DNA of 31,477 bases from a virus: positions 1-31,477 of the IMG/VR virus record IMGVR_UViG_3300025110_000071; one strand, 5' to 3'. A program made the translations under genes and the position numbers. The notes under the pieces are model-generated. The model was not told the DNA's origin, made no database searches, and saw only the letters and a program-made list of their open reading frames with translations. Shown one piece after another: positions 26,301-31,477 of this stretch. Every line of letters begins with the position of its first letter. Within the stretch, counting starts at the first letter, position 1.

Positions 26301-29300
26301 GTCGACGAATGGGGTAAATGGGTCCCACATGGTGGGATGGAGAACTATGATATATACCCCGTATTAGACCCAGATTCCGACAGCACTTGGACTACGGGTC
26401 GTTTCGGTAGACCTAGCCATGCAGAGGGCCCCTTGGCACGCCCCAGTCCTCTGTTGGAGGCAGATGACGAGGAGAACTGGGACAGCAATTTCAATGATAA
26501 CTTCTTCAAGTACCTAATCACATCGAGGGCCTATCGGCTGGGTAGCAAGAGACTCCAACAAGGTCGCTCAAGCGTCGACATGGGTCAGGGCTTGGTCGGT
26601 GACATGGGTCTGGGGGGTGGTAGTGAGGCAGAGGAAGATAGTGAGGAAGGTTCTGGGTACCTGCTTGCCCCAGAGCCCTTCTCTCTCATGTCTCGTCATA
26701 TAGAACGACTACGGGATTTGGCCCTAACCTTCTCAGAGGACAGCATAGCGCGCAAGAGGGTCGAAGAAGCCATACGCAAGCAGCAGGAGATGCAATTCCA
26801 AGTGGCGTATTCCAATCAAGGTGCCTTCGATGATTCCGATGCTCAGATTGGTAGGGTGAACTATGCTCATATGTTCCTCAGAATGATGGGGGATACCTTG
26901 CATCACACTGGTCTCGTCGCTCAGGCTCTCAAGAAGCACTTCATCTCACAGGACCAGAATAATGCTGGCCTCTTCGGGCCGGACCCTCAGGGATATGCGA
27001 ATCACATGGAACTCCTCCATTTCGCTAACTCCCTGCTTCACGCCCCTGACCAATCATGGCGGAAGGCCTTGGGTACAGAGATGGCCAAACTAGGTGATGA
27101 GCCCCTCTCCAATCAGATATCGGAGCCTCATACGGTATCATCCTACATATCTCCCGTGGTGAGAGAGGGAGTCTACAATCTCGAAGCAGGTCAGTTCGAG
27201 TCCGCAGAGGCAGATGGAATCGAGCATGAGCGAATGACTGGGGCCTTCAAAGGCGCTGAGATACCCAAGGGGACAGCCATCGCCCGACATTACATAGAGA
27301 ACGGGCATGGGATAGGAGGCGCTGATGTGCATGCTCGTGCCCGCCGTGCTTTGGCTATTCTAGATTTGTATAACTCGCCGGAGGACTTCATGGGGGACCT
27401 AGACAACATCTACTCTAGAGGCTCTAGAGGAAGGACCGTGACAGGCCCTGAAATCCAGAGGGGTAAGAGTGACTCTGTCGACAGCATTCGTTTCGCAGGG
27501 ACAACCAATCAAACGCGTGATGATTTCAGCGCCCTCATGTCGGTGCTTGGGAATATGGACACTGACTCCCGGAAGACTACTAGAGCCATTAGCGTACGAG
27601 ATAATGAGCCCCTTGGTGACTGGGGTGCAGGCTTCAATCAGTCAACTAGTATGGGCAAAGCCGCTCGTGGCAGAAGGATGGCCAATGCCACCCGTAGTAT
27701 TTCTCGTTTGCTGCACCCGTATAGTTGGGACTATGAGGGTAGCAGTGGTAAATTGTCTCTCAGCGAGACTGATAAGCCTAAGACCGTCCCCTTCGGTGGC
27801 AAGGAAGGCCTAGCGCCCTTGTCTCTCTGGTCATCGGGTGCACTCAAGCGGCGAGGAGGGAGTGTTACCCGTGCTAGCATCAATCCCACGTACACTGGCG
27901 GCCTCCCCACCATGACTGCCACTCATGGGGTTCCCGGAGAGGACAGAGCGAGAATCCATGTCGCTCCCAATGTCGCTAATCACCTGTTTGGTGAGTCTCT
28001 GGGCTATGAGGGTGATGTTCTTCACTCACCAGAGGCGGCGGACTACTACGAGACTGGTAATCAGAGAACAGCCGCTCAAAGGGAGTTGAGTACAGTGCCG
28101 CCTAACGAGACCATGGGAGATAGCGGTATCATGGCTCGGGGCTTCGACCTCGAGTTAGACGTACTCACAAACGAGGACCTCATTCACAAGAAGGACGAAG
28201 GGGACCCAGTCCCCATCAAACCCATGCACCGCATCTTCGCCCTCGATGACCTCGAGCATCTGAGAGGGTTCTCTGATGACTGGGTAGTCTCCTCTTGGCC
28301 TGAGGGGGAGAGGGTCATCGTTCACAAGAAAGGCAAGAAACTAGTCATCACCAACAGTGGTGGTAAGAAGGTCGCTATCCCAAACAAGGTCCGCAAAGAC
28401 ATCAGGAAGGCGTATGATGCTGATTTCATAGTGGATGCGATATGGGACGACGAGTGCCTGCATATCGTTGATGTCATCCAAGTCGCGGATGAGAAGGTAT
28501 GGGACGACCGAACGAAAGACAGAAATCGTTTGCTGCGTGCGAAATTCGAGGCTACTGATAACGTATCGATACCTGCACCTATCAATACCAAGAGAACCGA
28601 TAGTGAGGGACTGCAACGTGCATATGATGACCTCATGAAGGAGAAGGGGGTTAAGCAAATCCTCTTGAGGGACGCCGAAGCGACTTACATGAGAGGGGAA
28701 TCAAGACATCCGAAATGGGTCTTGTGGAGGCCTGACAAGACTATCGATGTCCGAGTGGTGTGCTCTTCTGGCGCACAGCATTGTCTAGGAGTTGGCCCTA
28801 TTGACGAGGAGATGGCTAGGAGCATTGGCAATCGCAGTCAGGAGTACGAGGGTGAGCATTACATGGATGTCGGTTCCCTGTACAGCACTAAGGTCGAGGA
28901 GGGGGATTACATCACAGTGGCTGTCTCTAGCACTTCCGTCACCAGCAGGAAGAAGACTGACATCTACCAAGTCAACGCCCCTCGATACATAGGCCCTTCA
29001 GAAAGTCATGCCACTGATAGTATTGACACCCTTCGTATTCTCTCGCCTGCTACAGAGCGTAACATACCACATAAGGTCAGGGTGAAGAAAGGCAATGTGC
29101 TCATCTCCTTCCCTCTAGGTGATGTGGTGTACGAGACTGAGTCCATAGGTCATGGTTTCATTATCAAGTCAGTCGATGCCCCTTCAGACTACCTCGGTAG
29201 GATAGCGGAGTCACAGAGGGACTACTGGGCTCCCCTCGCTGCCGTCCTTCTCAGGAGTGAGAGCGAGAAGATGAAAGAGAAGGATGAGAAGGAGGCTGTC

Positions 29301-29729
29301 GTGCCAGAACCCCCAGCCAATCACGACAAGAAGCCGAAGAAGGTACTGAAGCCTTCCGAGAGGCTACTGAAGGACCCCGAACTCGCTAAGTCCATCGTAG
29401 TCTCACTGCATAAAGTCGAGGAACTCCTGAAGGAGAAGATTACTTGGACAGGTCCCAAGGGCTTGGGTATCGACCATGGTAGTCCCATAGAGAGCCCATC
29501 CGGCCCTACTGAGAATACCGAGGGTTACAATCTGCCAGACCACGACCCCGGTCACAGGCAGGAGAAGTACGGTGCGTGTTGGTGTGGCGCTGAGAAGGGC
29601 CAGACCTGTGAGCAGGGTAGGGCTCACAAAATGGAGGACTGTCCTATATCACACCCTCCTAGGGATGAGAGCAAGGACCCGAAACACATACGTTTTTCTC
29701 ATTCTTCTCGTGAAGATTCTTCCGTGTGA
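23337..29729 (+). CDS. Giant protein with degenerate DNA-ligase-like C-terminal domain
   Basis: A 2,130-residue protein. The start GTG 23337 is preceded by GAGGTGGTGAT. The first about 1,600 residues are soluble, rich in Asp, Ser, Gly, His and Arg, helical in part, and not recognised. Residues about 1630-1900 resemble the nucleotidyltransferase and OB domains of ATP-dependent DNA ligases, but the catalytic residues are replaced (see the separate entry). The region 1930-2020 is Lys/Glu-rich and helical (KPSERLLKDPELAKSIVVSL). The tail holds Cys and His at C2081, C2083, C2091, H2097 and C2102, a likely zinc site. It lies between small head proteins and the protease/capsid genes, so it may be a virion or assembly protein. 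A single intact frame of 6.4 kb with no break argues that it is selected as one protein. Role of the ligase-like part is unknown: DNA-end binding without catalysis is my leading guess. Confidence 0.85.
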   Translation: MSREDPHQFYLRAREDFIKSPGLNEAANLYFAVENLHAHGIPFHTPDSVRKAYLLLKNEDVIEGDDDSESGSYGGFKGQTEQEKRDLRRLARENADRRKGKTGTKFRRMDTPSNYPDLPPAFDPSTSDLPLSDFFRHHNKDLRTLWEFMAVNERVVPEQMVDAFYSYRPTGDHPLSSIFDSGLDGQSKWHSLLDRLYTPTSSDNAATLDSKMKRYEEKFGSALDSNEISTERSHQEMFGKFDDNSVGLHDLFLGGLGTWQAGHKMNYGQEGDTESYLAHLKMKMEGVPQSIISQTLFNEDGSLRKDHATRAKTAIRNSADSQQQMGLLPLLLGLENLSTADGKTAIKWFMDGAQGNIQNNPTSRSETNFLNGRKDPESLLSRIWKKRLSAISAGLTTPLIQAGIQQSPTRATDMSGSYGGKNYRGFKRDPSSREADLWHKALVWCRADKDGVHKLHREENPPVFHQMMNEFGILPNGKGHYSGSHPKINEKLIDDWLTNGVKGITREQVAKLKEWKEKVEKYSSKDWTKTAWGAPYHAPTHPDGKDSFSKVYHDIFASGEGGHSMSPADLMQAMHQMFGGMFTMRPHYEASDLQGSNKKTVRQVIYDDDGVDTRRGGDADFGGWAAATDMIGESGMVPYAGRGESKEGEPLGMDYNSWLGMLLPKDRDIISNLEGSGSPLYSTNSMYDFAALPKLPFSLRDYHKQRRSADPPQRSGDRIGDGLHLSSDDARRHMAHQTSYNLGSTYPHEEEHDLGDADSMTHLIDLVMGIFQSHGQPHSFFDEFLGGPDYFLSQLLDRRHDPITEDVSSPLPNPDLATIGRLLEGANLMRYLKEGRTGHEKIADSPYDNIGDRYALYYHDEDGIYPGTEGESDGLLHGLEPDTGRGDSVPQRFNEFKASPEATPIENLLIHPHERVSHGNRGIGSVKELRELLAGHPSAPESLDSVFHQQRLSAIIADLANRKGWDKERERTELSRATGAIAPAETDRVDEWGKWVPHGGMENYDIYPVLDPDSDSTWTTGRFGRPSHAEGPLARPSPLLEADDEENWDSNFNDNFFKYLITSRAYRLGSKRLQQGRSSVDMGQGLVGDMGLGGGSEAEEDSEEGSGYLLAPEPFSLMSRHIERLRDLALTFSEDSIARKRVEEAIRKQQEMQFQVAYSNQGAFDDSDAQIGRVNYAHMFLRMMGDTLHHTGLVAQALKKHFISQDQNNAGLFGPDPQGYANHMELLHFANSLLHAPDQSWRKALGTEMAKLGDEPLSNQISEPHTVSSYISPVVREGVYNLEAGQFESAEADGIEHERMTGAFKGAEIPKGTAIARHYIENGHGIGGADVHARARRALAILDLYNSPEDFMGDLDNIYSRGSRGRTVTGPEIQRGKSDSVDSIRFAGTTNQTRDDFSALMSVLGNMDTDSRKTTRAISVRDNEPLGDWGAGFNQSTSMGKAARGRRMANATRSISRLLHPYSWDYEGSSGKLSLSETDKPKTVPFGGKEGLAPLSLWSSGALKRRGGSVTRASINPTYTGGLPTMTATHGVPGEDRARIHVAPNVANHLFGESLGYEGDVLHSPEAADYYETGNQRTAAQRELSTVPPNETMGDSGIMARGFDLELDVLTNEDLIHKKDEGDPVPIKPMHRIFALDDLEHLRGFSDDWVVSSWPEGERVIVHKKGKKLVITNSGGKKVAIPNKVRKDIRKAYDADFIVDAIWDDECLHIVDVIQVADEKVWDDRTKDRNRLLRAKFEATDNVSIPAPINTKRTDSEGLQRAYDDLMKEKGVKQILLRDAEATYMRGESRHPKWVLWRPDKTIDVRVVCSSGAQHCLGVGPIDEEMARSIGNRSQEYEGEHYMDVGSLYSTKVEEGDYITVAVSSTSVTSRKKTDIYQVNAPRYIGPSESHATDSIDTLRILSPATERNIPHKVRVKKGNVLISFPLGDVVYETESIGHGFIIKSVDAPSDYLGRIAESQRDYWAPLAAVLLRSESEKMKEKDEKEAVVPEPPANHDKKPKKVLKPSERLLKDPELAKSIVVSLHKVEELLKEKITWTGPKGLGIDHGSPIESPSGPTENTEGYNLPDHDPGHRQEKYGACWCGAEKGQTCEQGRAHKMEDCPISHPPRDESKDPKHIRFSHSSREDSSV
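28224..29050 (+). other. Ligase-like domain with lost catalytic residues
   Basis: Within the giant protein, residues 1630-1905 follow ATP-dependent DNA ligase order. The motif I position reads W1654-PEGERV-1660 where ligases have KxDGERV, so the lysine that takes AMP is Trp. A motif III-like strand reads FIVDAI (1697-1702) in place of the usual DGE. DRNRLLRAKF matches the conserved ERR-x2-L helix. The motif IV position reads K1773-QILLRDAEATYMRGESR where ligases have EG(I/V)xxK and a Y-x2-G-x-R tail. The motif V position reads W1794-VLWRP instead of WxKxK. A beta-rich OB-like segment follows (VGSLYSTKVEEGDYITVAV, then NAPRYIG). The fold match is by pattern only; loss of the lysines makes ligation unlikely. 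Confidence 0.7.
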
Positions 29730-29761
29730 TTCATATACCATGAGAATAGATAGCGGCGTTT
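29730..29761 (+). promoter_or_regulatory. Probable promoter of the protease-capsid unit
   Basis: This 32-base gap is one of few breaks in the chain of overlapping genes. TCATATACC at 29731-29739 resembles a TATA box, and its centre is about 25-30 bases before GTG 29762 and ATG 29768. There is no ribosome site between them, so a leaderless or near-leaderless message is expected. A separate promoter here would let capsid genes be expressed more strongly than the giant gene upstream. Confidence 0.4.
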
Positions 29762-31147
29762 GTGCTCATGCTGGACCAGCGGGTTATCGACCCTGTCTTA
29801 CTGAAAGGCAGGTCCAGTGACTTAGTCGTTGCAGGCTACGCATCAGTCGAGATGGTGGATAAGCAGGGCGACCTCATCACACGCGGTGCACTCAGGGACG
29901 CTTTCGGCAAATTCATGAAATCACCCGGTTTCAGAAACGTCCAACTAGCCCACTCCAATATACAAGTAGGTGAGGTGATACCCACTTACGAGGACACATC
30001 TGGCAGGATGTGGAAGTCAGAGGTTGATGACACCGGCATGTTCGTCGTCATCAAACTACGCAGTGACATAGAGAAGGCCCGTGAGGTCGCAGCAGAAATT
30101 CGCAAGGGGAACCTGAAGTCGTTCTCCATCGGTGGACAGGCTTTCGAGCGTGTCAATAAGCATGATGGCACCAGAGGTGACTATCGTGAGATAAGCCGCA
30201 TGGAGTTGCACGAAGTGACCATTTGCGAGAAGGGCATCAATCCTGAGGCCCAATTTAGAATCCTAAAGGAGGATAAAACAAACGGTGATAATATGACAGA
30301 CCCAATGAATGAATTGCAGAATGTGCTGGAGCGCTTATCCAAGCGTCTCGACGATGCTGAAGCCAGTGAGGCTGATGCTACTCTGAAAGCGAAGGAAGAT
30401 GCTGATAAGTCGAAAGACGATGCAGACAAATCCAAAGATGAAGAGAAGATGGACGAGAACAAAGAGAAGAGCGACGACGGCAAAGAAGAAAAAATGAAGA
30501 AAGGCGACTTAGATGACGTGATTACCACGGACTATCTGAACTGGCTCGAGACGACTGTGAAGTCCGCTGGGTTTGACCCAATGGCAGCACGCGGTCACTT
30601 CGAGGACCCCGAAGACGTGGGCAAGGCTTACCTCCAAGAGGGGAAGCATGGCTACGACCACAGGGGACAGGGCAGCATCGAAGGCGCTGGCGAGGATGAC
30701 TCAAGCAAGAGGCCAAAGATGAACTTCGGGTCCGCACCTAGCGGGAACAAGAACGTCATAAAGGGCGACTACCTTGACGAGTCCAGTGTCGAACCCTCAC
30801 AGATAGAGGAGGCTTATCAGGTCTACAAGGCCGCTGCAAAAGAGCAGCAGTTCAAGACTGACCTCGGTAACCAGTTCTCCATGAGGTTCCAGAAGGAGAT
30901 GCAGGTAGAAGCAGACGTTGCTGCCAAGGCATCTTACGATGCTAGGGACCCTATCACAGACCTTCAGAAGGCTGTTCTAGCCATGTCTGACAGGATTGAT
31001 AACATGGGTACTACAGGTGTTGACATCCAGAAGTCCGCAGCACCTGCGCTGAACGTCCACATTCCTGAGACCACCGAACTGGCACAGATGTCGTGGGACG
31101 ATGTCCACCGACTAGCCGGAAAGGCTCTACAGGGAGGTGACAACTGA
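29762..31147 (+). CDS. Prohead protease fused to scaffold-like tail
   Basis: A 461-residue protein from GTG 29762 (ATG 29768 is equally possible and loses two residues). Residues 1-168 are an HK97-type prohead protease, the serine protease that trims scaffold and capsid during head maturation. Catalytic His64 lies in QLAHS, Ser122 in KSFSIGG, and an acidic partner is likely in the MELHEVTIC strand. The strand order and the VAGYASVEMVDKQGD opening are typical. From about 175 to 250 a Lys/Asp/Glu-rich coiled-coil linker has a repeat (DADKSKD twice). The rest, to 461, is helical and ends with M443-SWDDVHRLAGKA-455, as a delta-domain-like scaffold that binds capsid. Fusion of protease and scaffold in one frame is known in other tailed viruses. 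Its stop overlaps the capsid ATG. Confidence 0.92.
   Translation: MLMLDQRVIDPVLLKGRSSDLVVAGYASVEMVDKQGDLITRGALRDAFGKFMKSPGFRNVQLAHSNIQVGEVIPTYEDTSGRMWKSEVDDTGMFVVIKLRSDIEKAREVAAEIRKGNLKSFSIGGQAFERVNKHDGTRGDYREISRMELHEVTICEKGINPEAQFRILKEDKTNGDNMTDPMNELQNVLERLSKRLDDAEASEADATLKAKEDADKSKDDADKSKDEEKMDENKEKSDDGKEEKMKKGDLDDVITTDYLNWLETTVKSAGFDPMAARGHFEDPEDVGKAYLQEGKHGYDHRGQGSIEGAGEDDSSKRPKMNFGSAPSGNKNVIKGDYLDESSVEPSQIEEAYQVYKAAAKEQQFKTDLGNQFSMRFQKEMQVEADVAAKASYDARDPITDLQKAVLAMSDRIDNMGTTGVDIQKSAAPALNVHIPETTELAQMSWDDVHRLAGKALQGGDN
31133..31140 (+). promoter_or_regulatory. Strong ribosome site of the capsid gene
   Basis: GGGAGGTGA ends six bases before ATG 31147. GGAGGTGA is the full complement of the usual archaeal 16S rRNA 3' end, and I see no equally good site with this spacing elsewhere in the window. 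High translation of the most abundant virion protein is the natural reading. The site lies inside the end of the protease gene. Confidence 0.7.
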
Positions 31148-31477
31148 TGGCACGTAATTATGTACGAACAATACAAGATATGGAAAGATACTACTACGGT
31201 GGTACAGCAACGACCGGGTACACCTACAGCAGTGGGGACATACTAAAGGCAGACGCGCCTCTTATGTCCACAACGGCTGGTACCTACCAAGCAATCTACG
31301 GAAGGAAAGTTTGGTCGCAACTGAACCAAGAGTTCAACGCGTTTAGCATACTTCCAAAGAAGCCTTGGGAGCGAAGTGGGTGGAGAATCATCACCGCCAA
31401 GCCTTCGTTCAACGTAGGCGGCGGACTGGCTGAGAACGCTACTCTGCCAGACACCACCAAGCCTGACTTCCTACACG
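31147..31477 (+). CDS. Major capsid protein, 3' end missing
   Basis: The frame opens with ATG 31147, one base inside the protease/scaffold stop, and is still open at the right edge (110 codons seen). The N terminus is rich in Tyr, Thr and Ser, followed by SQLNQEFNAFSILPKKPWER, then GWRIITAKPSF and GGGLAENATLPDTTKPDF. This is the pattern of HK97-fold capsid proteins around the N-arm and E-loop: an LNQEFNAFSILPK helix and strand, a conserved Trp, and a Gly-rich turn followed by an acidic ENATLP. Direct position after protease plus scaffold and the strongest ribosome site in the window agree. I cannot see the A- and P-domains, so the call rests on the first third and the context. Confidence 0.85.
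   Translation, partial: MARNYVRTIQDMERYYYGGTATTGYTYSSGDILKADAPLMSTTAGTYQAIYGRKVWSQLNQEFNAFSILPKKPWERSGWRIITAKPSFNVGGGLAENATLPDTTKPDFLH

Noticed and set aside
29572-29820. An 82-codon + strand frame covering the gap before the protease
   Set aside because: It overlaps the zinc tail of the giant gene and the conserved protease start, and shows no motif.

Overview
The window is the packaging and head-assembly part of a head-tailed (HK97-type) virus or provirus. It runs, nearly all on the + strand, from a giant protein cut at the left edge to a major capsid protein cut at the right edge. The recognisable hallmarks are a terminase large subunit (17303-18709), a portal protein (20079-21938), an HK97-type prohead protease fused to a scaffold-like tail (29762-31147) and the start of a major capsid protein (31147 onward). 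The host is probably an archaeon. Several upstream regions carry TATA-like boxes about 25 bases before a start, the sequence mixes near-leaderless starts with starts preceded by GGAGGTGA-type ribosome sites, Arg codons AGG/AGA are frequent, and many virion proteins carry zinc ribbons. A marine euryarchaeal host such as Poseidoniales is my best guess, but nothing here proves it.

Layout: (1) 2-7579, a giant soluble protein of at least 2,525 codons, incomplete at its start. (2) 7702-11085, a tight cluster that looks membrane-associated: a two-helix Met-rich coiled-coil protein, a one-helix protein, a small Arf/Ras-type GTPase with a hydrophobic N terminus, a zinc-site protein, a Met/Gln-rich protein and a two-helix protein. 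(3) 11014-11355, the only convincing minus-strand gene, a small Cys-rich zinc protein. (4) 11361-12041, a protein with duplicated zinc/HTH units and a helical C terminus, the best candidate for the terminase small subunit. (5) 12022-17306, four unrecognised genes, probably virion or packaging accessories. (6) 17303-21938, terminase large subunit, a winged-helix plus LAGLIDADG protein, then portal, each overlapping the next. (7) 21950-23318, three small genes, one sharing a C-terminal motif with the scaffold, one with PPGG repeats. (8) 23337-29729, a 2,130-residue protein whose C-terminal part resembles an ATP-dependent DNA ligase core with its catalytic residues lost. (9) Protease/scaffold and capsid.

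Stops and starts overlap by 1-4 bases at most junctions, which implies a few long, translationally coupled transcripts. The points most worth a second look are the ligase-like domain in a giant structural-region protein, the LAGLIDADG protein coupled between terminase and portal, the Arf-like GTPase and its membrane-protein neighbours, a motif shared between the scaffold tail and a small neighbour, and the apparent complete absence of the 4-mers GATC and AGCT from the whole window. I saw no tRNA, rRNA, CRISPR array, insertion sequence or attachment site.
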